Source: Armatimonadaceae bacterium (lineage in GTDB: Bacteria; Armatimonadota; Armatimonadia; Armatimonadales; Armatimonadaceae). Taken from it: a stretch of DNA of 64,000 bases. The position numbers and the translations under genes were made by a program. Shown in pieces: positions 14,622 to 22,158 of the stretch. Every line of letters begins with the position of its first letter. Positions within the stretch are counted from its first letter, which is position 1. The stretch spans positions 18,997 through 82,996 of the forward strand of contig JAUJNC010000003.1 in assembly GCA_030446525.1 (NCBI GenBank). Direction: 5' to 3'. The notes beneath the pieces are model-generated. The model was not told the DNA's origin. It was given only the letters and a program-made list of their open reading frames with translations, and made no database searches.

Positions 14622-14622
14622 C
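14607..14622. repeat. 16-bp palindrome GTCACGCTTGCGTGAC inside IS1-like copy A
   Basis: Seven-base arms GTCACGC/GCGTGAC around TT. It replaces the point where IS1-like transposases normally read GDRTDA and supplies the in-frame TGA. The same palindrome occurs in copy B and a near-identical one (centre GA) at 37414-37429. Confidence 0.6.
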
Positions 14623-14665
14623 AGGATCGCACCGACCCGATGCTCAGGCTGGTCTGGTCGGACGT

Positions 14666-16337
14666 GAGACCGTGTGAAAACTCGACGACTTATCGCCTCC
14701 ACAGCGGCTTCTAAACCGCCATAGCTTGCTTGCCGTGTAGCCAGAAAACAAGCCTGCAAATCGCCAACACCCGCACCCCAGCGGTTTGGAGGGCGTACAG
14801 AAGGACAAGAAGGCGACTAAACAAACTCCACCCCTGCCGCCGCCACCTCCAACAGCTTTGCCACCCCCGATCGTTATCGCCCGACGAAGATTGTAGCAGA
14901 GCGCCGTCAGGCTGAACTCGCCCTTGACCTGCTCCAGACCCCGCATCAGAAAGTAACCCGAATCCCAGCCCCGCTTGATCGTCCCAAAAGGATGCTCCAC
15001 CACCTGATTGCGCAGACGCAGCTTCTCCGGCTCTTTCTTTACCCGCTCTGCCATCGCCTCCAGAAGGTGCTCCTCCACCCAGCGCGTGATGCGCCGGCCC
15101 CCTTGTCGCGCGTGCACTGCTCCCGCAAAGGGCAGCCTTTACAGGCAGAGGTGGCATAGTAACGGATGTGGCGCCCCAATTCCAGCGTATCAAAGCGAAA
15201 CGTCAGTTCCTGTCCCGCCGCACAGACGTAGCAATCTTGGTCCGCTGGATAGCGGAAGTCCTCTTTTGTGAAGAGGCCCTGCTTCTGATTGGCCGAGGTG
15301 AGCGGCTTGGCGATGTAGCAGGTGATGCCCGCTGCTTCGCACGTCTTGACCTCCGGGCCGTCATAGTAGCCTCGGTCTGCAGCCATGTCGATCTTGTCAA
15401 CTCCCAGAATCTCCTTGGCTGCTATGGCCGTGGTGCTTAGCTGGTTCTGGTCGGTCACTGCATTGGTCACCTCTTGCTCCACAATCAGCTTGTGCTTACT
15501 ATCCACTGCCACCTGGACGTTGAAGCCCACATCCACTTTGGGATTCTTGGGCATCGAACGACTGTCCGCATCCGTTAGCGAGAGGCTGGGTTTCTCCCTG
15601 GGCCTCCTGCTTCTCCAAATCTTGCAGGCGTTGACCGTAGCGCTCTTTGCGGCCTTCCAGCGCCTGGATCTTCTCCTTTAGCTCCTCGACGGTGGGCTTT
15701 TCATCGGCACTTCCTGGGCATCACCCTGGTCCACTGTCTCAAGATAGCTTTCGATCTTCTCATCGACTGCTTTGAGCAGTCGCTCTAACTTGGCGCGGGT
15801 GAAGTTTTTGTCTTTGTTGTTCTGGGCGGCAAACTTGCTGCCGTCGACAACGAGCAGTTCCGCCCCGAACAGATCCAGTTCTTTGCACAGGAGCACAAAC
15901 TGGCGGAACAGCGGCTTGAAGGCAGTGTGGTTGTCCTTGCGAAAATCAGCTATCGTCTTGAAGTCGGGAGTGAGTTTGTTTATAAGCCACATCACCTCCA
16001 CGTTCCTCTGCGCCTCTTTCTCCAAGCGGCGTGAGGAGCGAATCCGGTTGAGATAGCCATAGAGATAAAGCTTGAGCAGGTCCCCTGGATGGTAGCTGGG
16101 CCGCCCGGTGTGGGCAGGGTTGGCGCGGGTGAAGCCCAGGCTCTGCAAGTCGAGATGCTCCACAAAGGCATCGAGAAAGCGCACCGGGTTTTCGGGCGCT
16201 ATGTACTGGTCGAGAGTGGGGGTAGCGGCAGAACCTCATCGCGCTGCGCTCCCTTCTTGTGTGGCATGGGGGTACTTCCTGCCGGTATAGTTACTCCTGT
16301 TCTATACGAGCCCGGGGTCCAGTTTTCACACGGTCTC
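14666..16337 (-). mobile_element. IS1182-family-like insertion sequence (1672 bp)
   Basis: The element is bounded by perfect 17-bp inverted repeats GAGACCGTGTGAAAACT (14666-14682 and the reverse complement at 16321-16337). The palindromic tetranucleotide ACGT follows each outer edge (14662-14665 and 16338-16341), consistent with a 4-bp target duplication. It sits inside the DDE coding region of IS1-like copy A. Its single transposase gene reads leftward. Frameshifts in the transposase suggest it is no longer active unless they are sequence errors. Confidence 0.8.
14711..16267 (-). pseudogene. IS1182-family transposase, frameshifted
   Basis: Read leftward from ATG 16267 (MPHKKGAQRDEVLPLPPLS). 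A shift near 16205 leads to VRFLDAFVEHLDLQSLGFTR and RPSYHPGDLLKLYLYGYLNR, the N-terminal DUF772-type domain. LTPDFKTIADFRKDN and LLVVDGSKFAAQNNKDKNF follow. Later frames give VDVGFNVQVAVDSKHKLIVE, MAADRGYYDGPE and the C-terminal RNQVVEHPFGTIKRGWDSGY and GEFSLTALCYNLRRAI. DDE acidic residues are visible in VDGSK, AADRGYY and the NQVVEHPFG helix. Frame changes lie near 16205, 15680, 15560 and 15100. The order of motifs matches an intact IS1182 transposase of about 500 residues, so the gene is complete apart from the shifts. Confidence 0.75.
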
Positions 16338-16598
16338 ACGTGCCCGCGGACTGCCAGGACAAGCCGGTCTACACCGACTATCTGGGAGCCTATGCCCGCT
16401 TCTTTGTTGAGGAGCAGCATCACCCGTGCAAGCGCGAGGACGACCTGATCGAGCGTTTCTTCCTGCTGGTAGAGGAGCACAATCAGCAGGCGGCCAGGCG
16501 GTGGAATCATCAACAGAGCCAGGCAAGCATAGCAACGCTGTCAAGCCCACAGCCCCAGCCGGCTATGGATTTAGCCGCGTTGTCCCGAAGCTAGGAGT

Positions 16599-17388
16599 AT
16601 GGTCACCCGCTCCTACCCGCACTGCGGCAACCGCAAAGACGTTATCAAGTTCGGCACCAACCGCTCCGGCACCGCACGCTGCCGCTGCCGGGGCTGCGGC
16701 AGAACCTTTCAACCCGATCAGCCGGGCCATGACGCCCGAGAAAGAACAGGCCATCGTGCGCGCACTGACCGAGCGCATCTCGCAGCCAGGGATCGCCCGC
16801 GCGCTCCAGGTCGGCCGGCAGACGATCCGAGCCATCCGCGAAAAGGGGCCGCAGCCGTAGAAGCCCGCTCCGCGCGCCAGGGCCTCGCCACCGTAGCCGC
16901 TCCCGAAGGCGACGCGATCGAGATGGACGAGTGGTGCCTCCATGTTACTCCGAGCTTGTGGCTCTGGACCGCGGTCTGGCGGCTTGTGGGCCAGATCGTC
17001 GGCTTCGCGGTCGGCAATGTCACGCTTGCGTGACAGGACCGCACCGACGCGATGCTGACGTTGGCCTGGTCCGATGTGCCGCCGGATTCCCGGGACAAGC
17101 CGGTGCCACACCGACTACCTGGGGGCCTATGCCCGCTTCTTGCCGGAGAAGCAGCATCATCCCTGCGACAAAGGCTCGGGTCAGACGAGCCGGGTCGAAG
17201 GTCTGGGCACCAAGTGGCGGCAGAGGCAGTCGGGCCTGGTAGGCCGGTCCTGCGGCGTCCAGCGCAAACGCGAGGACGACCTGGTGGAGCGTTTCTTCCT
17301 GTTGGTGGAGGAGCACAATCAGCAGGCCGCCAGGCGGTGGGAGCGCCAGCAGAACCAGACAAGCGCAGCAACGCAGCTAGATCCATAG
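16599..17388 (+). pseudogene. IS1-like transposase (copy B), frameshifted and with in-frame TGA
   Basis: The N-terminus has an IS1-type zinc finger, YPHCGNRKDVIKFGTNRSG and TARCRCRGCGRTFQPDQ. A frame change leads to the helix-turn-helix segment TPEKEQAIVRALTERISQPG and ALQVGRQTIRAIREKG. A second change leads to PEGDAIEMDEWCLHVTPSLW and QIVGFAVGNVTLA, ending at TGA 17031-17033. Coding sense resumes directly beyond the stop with DRTDAMLTLAWSDVPPDSRD, YLGAYARFLPEKQHHPCD and DDLVERFFLLVEEHNQQAAR. Removing about 21 bases around the TGA would restore the family's GDRTDA motif. The reading is of a complete but broken transposase. Confidence 0.65.
17019..17034. repeat. 16-bp palindrome GTCACGCTTGCGTGAC inside IS1-like copy B
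   Basis: Identical in sequence and in position within the transposase gene to the palindrome in copy A. It contributes the TGA that interrupts the frame. Confidence 0.6.
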
Positions 17389-17390
17389 CC

Positions 17391-17819
17391 CCAGCCCTTG
17401 CGATTCAAGCCGACGACATAGCCGGCTTTTCCCAGAATGTCGGGATAGACCTTGAACTTGGAAGGCAGCGGCCCCAGCAAGTTGGCGCCTTCTTCGAGCC
17501 GGACGAGATCCTGTGCGGTCAAGATCGCCGCCCCCGAGGGAGTGCAGGAGGGCGATGAGCAAAACGAATGGCTAAACAGCACGCCGTTGCGCGCGATGCG
17601 GCCGAAAACCGGCGTTTTGACCGCCGGGTCGCCGTGGATCGAAGTGTCGGCCCACGACTGATCGTCGGTGATGCAAAACAAAATGTTGGGCCGCGCCCCT
17701 TCCACTGGCTGGCCTGTCGGTTGCGCCAAAGCCGCGCCCGCGCCGCTCGCCACAACCGCGAACGCCGCCACCGCACTGAACGGCGCTGCCTTAACAGGCC
17801 ACTTGCCAATCACTTTCAT
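17391..17819 (-). pseudogene. Sulfatase N-terminal fragment truncated by IS1-like copy B
   Basis: Starts at ATG 17819 (MKVIGKWPVKAAPF) behind GGAAAGGACAGAGC, with a signal peptide to about residue 30. The sulfatase fold opening is clear: ARPNILFCITDDQSWADTSI, then FGRIARNGVLFSHSFCSSPS. The active-site block reads CTPSG where the family has C-x-P-S-R; the Arg codon position (17532-17534) reads as Gly. That Arg is needed for recognition of the formylglycine-generating enzyme. Coding stops at VVGLNRKGWGYG where the insertion sequence begins, so about two thirds of the enzyme is lost. It follows the M14 peptidase gene by about 50 bases and was probably co-transcribed with it. Confidence 0.75.
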
Positions 17820-17871
17820 GCTCTGTCCTTTCCCCAATGGTGGGAGTGAGCTGCCTACGGCGTCACCTCAA

Positions 17872-19020
17872 TCAAGATTCACTCCGGCCTAACCCTTCGA
17901 CGATGCCTTGCGCAAGGTGCGCTCCGGCTTCCCGGTAATGCTCGCGCGTCAAGATCAGTTCGCCGACCAGCGCGTAAGGAACTTCTATGGTCAGGGCGCA
18001 GAGGCCGCGCGTGCCCCAGGCGGCGGTGAAGTTTGGCGTGTCCCAGCGGGAAGGATAATCCGCCACGCGCTCGAAGTTCTCGGCGGCATATCGCGGCCCC
18101 AACGCTCGCTTCATGGCCGCCGTCCATTGCACTTGCCGTCCGTGTCGCTCCGGATGTTTTTGGGGATCGGAAACGTAGCAGAACATCCCGCTCGATTCAC
18201 ACGCTCCAGGCGCGTGAAAGTCGAGGGCGAGAACGGGACGGCACCGCTCTTTCCATCGGCTGAGATCGCGCTGCACCACCAAGGTTTCGTGGCGCATCGG
18301 CGGATCGCCCCACGCCCGGTTGAGATCGTAGGGAAAGCCGTCTTTGCCGTAATCGCCGCGTTGCACGCCGTCGATGTGGGCCAGAGGCACCGTCCAGACC
18401 AGCGGCACATCCTCGCCCAGCGAAGCCAGATGGCGCAAGAAGCCGTCCAGCACCCACGAGCCCGGCGTTTCCCCGGAATGCTGCCGTGCGATGAGGTAAA
18501 GTCCGGGCCGCTCGCTTGCGACCGAGCCGTAATCGTTGCTCAATCGCACCAGAGGCCGCCCGCCTTGACTGACTCCAATCGTGTCGGCCCGCCAGAAACC
18601 CCCGGTCTCTCGCCCTAACGCCTCGATCTCCGGTGCCCCGTAGGGATAGCAAAACGCCACATCGAAGAAAGAGTCGGGGGCGTCAACCATCCAGGCGAGA
18701 GTGCGGCGGCCATCGGGCAACTCTTCCATCACCCCGGCCGCCAATCGGTGCCAATCCTCCCCCGCGCGCCGCACGACCGGACGAATGTTGAGCAGCCGGT
18801 TGCCGCCCAGCAGATTATCCGGGTGCTTCAACACCAGCTTCACCTGGCTCCCGGAAAAGCCGGAAGATGCCTTTCGTGCCAGGCGGAAGCAGAACCACAG
18901 GCATTCCGGCCCACCGTGCGGGTCGGCGGCAAAGCCCACTTCGATCATCCCCGCGTTTTGCGTGATGGAAAAATCGCAGACGTTCCCGTAAGGAATGCCG
19001 GCCTCGACCGCGAAGTTCAT
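17872..19020 (-). CDS. M14-family zinc carboxypeptidase-like protein
   Basis: ATG 19020 is preceded by GGGAGGACAC, which decides against an upstream in-frame start. The 382-residue protein has an N-terminal beta-sandwich as in cytosolic-carboxypeptidase-like M14 members (about residues 1-120). The catalytic domain follows. The zinc ligands are His and Glu in LYLIARQHSGETPGSWVLDG and the downstream His in VLALDFHAPGACE. The catalytic Glu lies in CALTIEVPYALVG. YGKDGFPYDLNRAWGDPPM carries the family's substrate-binding Asn-Arg region. No signal peptide is visible. Its place among glycan genes suggests trimming of glycopeptides or cross-linked peptides, which is inference. Confidence 0.75.
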   Translation of the reverse strand: MNFAVEAGIPYGNVCDFSITQNAGMIEVGFAADPHGGPECLWFCFRLARKASSGFSGSQVKLVLKHPDNLLGGNRLLNIRPVVRRAGEDWHRLAAGVMEELPDGRRTLAWMVDAPDSFFDVAFCYPYGAPEIEALGRETGGFWRADTIGVSQGGRPLVRLSNDYGSVASERPGLYLIARQHSGETPGSWVLDGFLRHLASLGEDVPLVWTVPLAHIDGVQRGDYGKDGFPYDLNRAWGDPPMRHETLVVQRDLSRWKERCRPVLALDFHAPGACESSGMFCYVSDPQKHPERHGRQVQWTAAMKRALGPRYAAENFERVADYPSRWDTPNFTAAWGTRGLCALTIEVPYALVGELILTREHYREAGAHLAQGIVEGLGRSES

Positions 19021-19093
19021 GTGTCCTCCCAGTTGTGCTGCCCCGATCAGCATCGGCAGTAGCGCCAGAACCGGCCACGGCGAGAAGGAAATC

Positions 19094-19432
19094 TCATGGC
19101 GTCCTCCCCGGACGCGCGACCGGGGCTGCCGGGAACTTGATAACCGTGAGCGAGTGTGCCGGGAAGGTGTGGCGGAACGCGCCGCTGCTGGCGGGTTTGC
19201 TCACGGTGCGGATCTGCACGGCATTCGGGTTTTCGAGCGTGTTGAACGCATGGAAGGACGGGCCGTTCAGGGTCCGTATCTCGGCATCGCCTTGCGGGGT
19301 GAACCCGGCGATTTTCACTCGTGCGGCGACATCGTCCCCGGCATCCTGGTTGATGACGAGGACGTAGACATTGCCCGCATCATTACGGCTGGCTTCGGCG
19401 TCCAGCCCGGGCAGATTCAGGCGTTGCACGGA
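19094..19432 (-). pseudogene. C-terminal fragment of GH51 alpha-L-arabinofuranosidase
   Basis: Only the C-terminal beta-sandwich of a GH51-type enzyme remains: LDAEASRNDAGNVYVLVINQ, then DAEIRTLNGPSFHAFNTLEN and FRHTFPAHSLTVIKF, which is the typical end of alpha-L-arabinofuranosidases. The catalytic TIM barrel is missing. Upstream the sequence switches abruptly, near 19433-19440, to a different truncated gene in another frame. The fragment lies 73 bases ahead of the M14 gene on the same strand. An intact copy would have belonged to the arabinan-degrading set of this region. Confidence 0.7.
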
Positions 19433-19436
19433 AGTC

Positions 19437-19565
19437 GCGGCCGATGATCGAGATGTGGGTCATCGGGATGCCCGCGTTCTCGAGGGTGCGGACCGCCTCC
19501 TCGGCGTCGTCATGGCTCGCGAACCGGGCCACGACCGACCGGTCGAGTCCTTCTCCTTGCGTCAT
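19437..19565 (-). pseudogene. YflT-like general stress protein, N-terminal fragment
   Basis: ATG 19565 opens MTQGEGLDRSVVARFASHDD, AEEAVRTLENAGIPMTHISI and IGRDF, then the homology ends at the join with the GH51 fragment. The pattern (alternating strand and helix, an A..AV..L...G...I.I..RD motif) matches the N-terminal half of the heat-induced YflT/general stress protein 17M family. Full-length members run to 100-170 residues. It marks the left edge of the stress island. Confidence 0.6.
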
Positions 19566-19796
19566 CGCAGCAGTCTCCTGTCTTGCCTTTGTGTTTGTTC
19601 TCGTGTTCCGGGCGCCGCGCCGGGGACGGGACGCCGCCGGTGCGGCAAAAGTACGTAAGGCTTTTTCCCCGGTCTGTCGTGCCCGTAACCGGGCGGGCGT
19701 GGCATTATCGCTATCGCGCCCCCCGGCCGGCGCGGTGCGGTGACCCTGTGGTTGTGGGTAAGAGCGCCCTGATACACACGTGAGCGGGGGTTCGGC

Positions 19797-20657
19797 ATGG
19801 ACGTTTCCTGGCTGATCTGGCTGTTCTTCATCTTCTCTGCGCTGCAGCCCGTGCTCCAGCAGCGGCTGCTCGGCGGCGGGCGGCTGCGGCTCCTGGGCGA
19901 GTTGGAGCGCGAGCGGGGCAGCCGCGTCATCGCGCTCATCCACCGCCAGGAAACGCTGTCCCTGCTCGGGTTCCCCCTGGTGCGCTACATCGACATCAAC
20001 GACTCCGAGGCGATCCTGCGGGCCATCAAACTGACCGACGACAGGGTTCCCATCGACCTGATCCTCCACACGCCCGGCGGGCTGGTGCTGGCCGCCGGGC
20101 AGATCGCCCAGGCGCTGGCCCGGCACCCCGCCAAGGTGACGGTGATGGTGCCCCACTACGCCATGAGCGGCGGCACGCTGATCGCGCTTGCCGCCGACGA
20201 GGTCGTCATGGACGACAACGCCGTGCTCGGCCCCGTGGACCCGCAGCTGGGCCAGCAGCCCGCCGCCTCGATCCTGACGGTGCTGGAACGGAAGGACATC
20301 AACGAGGTGGACGACCAGACCATCATCCTGGCCGACATCGCCCGCAAGGCCATCGGCCAGGTCAAGGCGACCGTGACTGAGCTGCTCCAGGAGCGGATGG
20401 GGCCGCAGCGCGCCCAGCAGGTCGCCGACCTGCTCTCCTCCGGCGTGTGGACGCACGACTACCCGATCAGCGTGCGCGAGGCGCAGGGCATGGGCCTGCC
20501 GATCTCGACGGCGATGCCCCGGCGCGTGTACGACCTGATGGCGCTCTACCCACAGACGGCGCAGCGGCGCCCCTCGGTCGAGTACATCCCTGCCCCCTAC
20601 GGTCCGCCCGCGCCCCGCCGGCAGCGCCGCCCCGATGGGAGCGGGCCACAAGGTTAA
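19797..20657 (+). CDS. Serine dehydrogenase proteinase-like (SDH/ClpP-fold) membrane protease
   Basis: A 286-residue protein with an N-terminal membrane helix (SWLIWLFFIFSALQPVLQQ) and a ClpP/crotonase-fold SDH protease domain. Key motifs are VPIDLILHTPGGLVLAAGQI (oxyanion and substrate region), then the nucleophile Ser124 in VPHYAMSGGTLIALAADEVV, and NAVLGPVDPQLGQQPA. It has the sequence character of the Pfam SDH_protease family, whose members are found in thermophile and stress-related loci. The C-terminus is Pro/Arg-rich (PAPRRQRRPDG). It probably performs membrane-associated protein quality control. It is the first intact gene of the stress island and reads rightward toward the antiporter. 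Confidence 0.75.
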   Translation: MDVSWLIWLFFIFSALQPVLQQRLLGGGRLRLLGELERERGSRVIALIHRQETLSLLGFPLVRYIDINDSEAILRAIKLTDDRVPIDLILHTPGGLVLAAGQIAQALARHPAKVTVMVPHYAMSGGTLIALAADEVVMDDNAVLGPVDPQLGQQPAASILTVLERKDINEVDDQTIILADIARKAIGQVKATVTELLQERMGPQRAQQVADLLSSGVWTHDYPISVREAQGMGLPISTAMPRRVYDLMALYPQTAQRRPSVEYIPAPYGPPAPRRQRRPDGSGPQG

Positions 20658-20860
20658 GAGGCGCGCGGCTTCAGGTCTCTTCGTCTATCATCCGGGTTCC
20701 CTTTCCGGCATGCCATTTCCAGTCCGGGTGCACTCAGCGGCCCCTGCATGAATCCACCACACATCCGCCGTTGCCGTTCGGAAAAAGTGCATTGGGTTCG
20801 TTATGGGTAAAACGCAACCGAAGGACAGCGGCCGCTGGTGCGCTTTGGACAAGAACATTA

Positions 20861-22138
20861 ATGCACGAGCACCTTCTGAAAGATATCTTGATTCTGCTCG
20901 CGGTGGCCGTCGCCGTCCTGGCGGTCTGCACCCGGCTCGGCCTCCCCCCGATCCTCGCTTACCTGCTGGTCGGCGTCCTGGTCGGACCACACGGCTTGGG
21001 CTGGCTGCCGCCCTCGCCCACGACCGCCTTCCTGGCCGAGCTGGGCGTGGCCTTTCTTATGTTCCTGGTGGGCCTGGAGTTCTCCCTGCCGCGTACCCTG
21101 GCGTCCCGAGGCACGCTGCTTGGCTTTGGGAGCGCGCAGGTCCTGGTCACGGCGCTACTCGCCACGGGGCTGGCCCTGGCGCTCGGTCTTTCCCTGCCCG
21201 CCGCCCTGGTGACGGGCGGGGCCATCACGATGTCCTCGACCGCGATCGGCACGAAGCAGCTCTCCCTGCGCGGCAAGCTGGGCACGCCCTACGGACGCAT
21301 GGCCGTGGCCGCCCTACTGTTCCAGGACCTGGCCACCATCCCATTCCTGACCGTCATCTCGGTATGGGCCAGTGCATCCGAGGGCTTCCTCGTCCCCCTG
21401 CTGATCGGCTTACTGCGGGTCGCCGTCGTCTTCGCCACCTTCCTCTTCGTCGGCCGGCTGGTTCTGACCTCCAGTATCGCCTGGGTCCTCCGGACCGGCT
21501 CCTCGGAGCTTCTGATGCTCTCCGTTCTGCTGGTTCTCTTCGCCGCCGGGTTCATGGCGCAGGTGGCAGGCCTTTCGCTGCCTTTGGGGGCGTTCATGGT
21601 CGGCATGATCCTGGGAGAGACCGACTTCCGGCAGGACGTCGAGAAAGATATCCGTCCGTTCCAGGCGGTGCTGCTCGGCCTCTTCTTCGTCAACGTAGGC
21701 ATGACGCTGGACCCGGAGGTGATGCTACAGCACGGGCTGTTGGTAGTAGCGCTGCTCGCAGGGTTGGTCCTGGGGAAGTGGAGCGTCGTGACCGCGCTGG
21801 GCCTCTTGTTCGGCACCGGAAAGGTCACGGCGCTGCGGGCGGGACTGATCCTGGCGCAGGGCGGGGAGTTCGGTCTGCTGCTGGTCACACTGGCTATGGA
21901 CAAACGGATCCTGGACGACGGGCTGGGGCAGCCGCTGCTCGCGGCCATCATCCTGAGCATGGTCCTCGCCCCGCTGCTCATCCAGCATAGTGCGCCGATC
22001 ATACGGCGTTTGGGCCTGGCCGGACGGATACCGAGTATCATCGAGGGGCGCGGAGCGGGCAGCCGGATCTGGCCCGAACCGGGCCAAGCCTCCCACTCCC
22101 AAGGCGCGGGTCAGGGTACCAGGGAGCCGGTGCCTTGA
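20861..22138 (+). CDS. kefB: KefB-type monovalent cation/proton antiporter (CPA2), without RCK domain
   Basis: The likely start is ATG 20861 (MHEHLLKDILILLAVAVAVL); longer frames upstream run through the previous gene. The 425-residue protein has about 11-12 membrane helices. CPA2 landmarks include LPPILAYLLVGVLVGPHGLG, FLMFLVGLEFSLPR, SSTAIGTKQL, LFQDLATIPFL and the GLILAQGGEFGLLL segment. The C-terminal TrkA-N/RCK nucleotide-binding module of Escherichia coli KefB is absent; the protein ends soon after the last helix. A KefB-type antiporter is a standard member of the transmissible stress-tolerance locus, where it is thought to protect against oxidative and thiol stress. The gene converges on the adaptor gene with a strong hairpin between. 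Confidence 0.82.
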   Translation: MHEHLLKDILILLAVAVAVLAVCTRLGLPPILAYLLVGVLVGPHGLGWLPPSPTTAFLAELGVAFLMFLVGLEFSLPRTLASRGTLLGFGSAQVLVTALLATGLALALGLSLPAALVTGGAITMSSTAIGTKQLSLRGKLGTPYGRMAVAALLFQDLATIPFLTVISVWASASEGFLVPLLIGLLRVAVVFATFLFVGRLVLTSSIAWVLRTGSSELLMLSVLLVLFAAGFMAQVAGLSLPLGAFMVGMILGETDFRQDVEKDIRPFQAVLLGLFFVNVGMTLDPEVMLQHGLLVVALLAGLVLGKWSVVTALGLLFGTGKVTALRAGLILAQGGEFGLLLVTLAMDKRILDDGLGQPLLAAIILSMVLAPLLIQHSAPIIRRLGLAGRIPSIIEGRGAGSRIWPEPGQASHSQGAGQGTREPVP

Positions 22139-22146
22139 CCCGCGCC
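22103..22146. terminator. Long hairpin between convergent kefB and adaptor genes
   Basis: Two 18-base arms, GGCGCGGGTCAGGGTACC and GGTGCCTTGACCCGCGCC, pair at 16 of 18 positions around an 8-base loop. The hairpin overlaps the kefB stop codon and lies just before the end of the leftward adaptor gene, as expected for a bidirectional terminator. No T-run is evident. Confidence 0.6.
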
Positions 22147-22158
22147 TCGGCTTTGCTG

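Larger units (their letters stand above)
14322..16554 (+). mobile_element. IS1-family-like element copy A, interrupted by an IS1182-like element
   Basis: Two halves of one IS1-like transposase flank the IS1182-like insertion. The 5' half (to 14665) carries APEGDAIQIDELCIRVSPSL and QVVGFVVGN. The 3' half (from 16338) carries YTDYLGAYARFFVEEQHHPC and DDLIERFFLLVEEHNQQAAR. Removing 14666-16337 and one copy of ACGT restores a continuous DRTDPMLRLVWSDV-type join that matches copy B. The right terminal repeat is read at 16533-16554. The left end and the zinc-finger N-terminus are missing, so the copy is truncated. An in-frame TGA at 14619-14621 lies in a small palindrome shared with copy B. Confidence 0.65.
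16561..17390 (+). mobile_element. IS1-family-like element copy B (about 830 bp)
   Basis: Imperfect 22-bp terminal inverted repeats can be paired: GGCTATGGATTTAGCCGCGT at the left (16561-16582) and its reverse-complement counterpart at 17369-17390, matching at about 20 of 22 positions. CCAGCC flanks both ends (16555-16560 and 17391-17396), a candidate short target duplication. The element lies immediately beside the right end of copy A, so the two form a tandem. Its right edge cuts the coding region of the sulfatase that follows on the other strand. Confidence 0.6.

Noticed and set aside
17019..17034. Selenocysteine (SECIS) explanation for the TGA in the IS1-like transposases
   Set aside because: Bacterial SECIS hairpins lie just downstream of the UGA; here the TGA is inside the 3' arm of the palindrome and the family has no Cys or Sec at that point.
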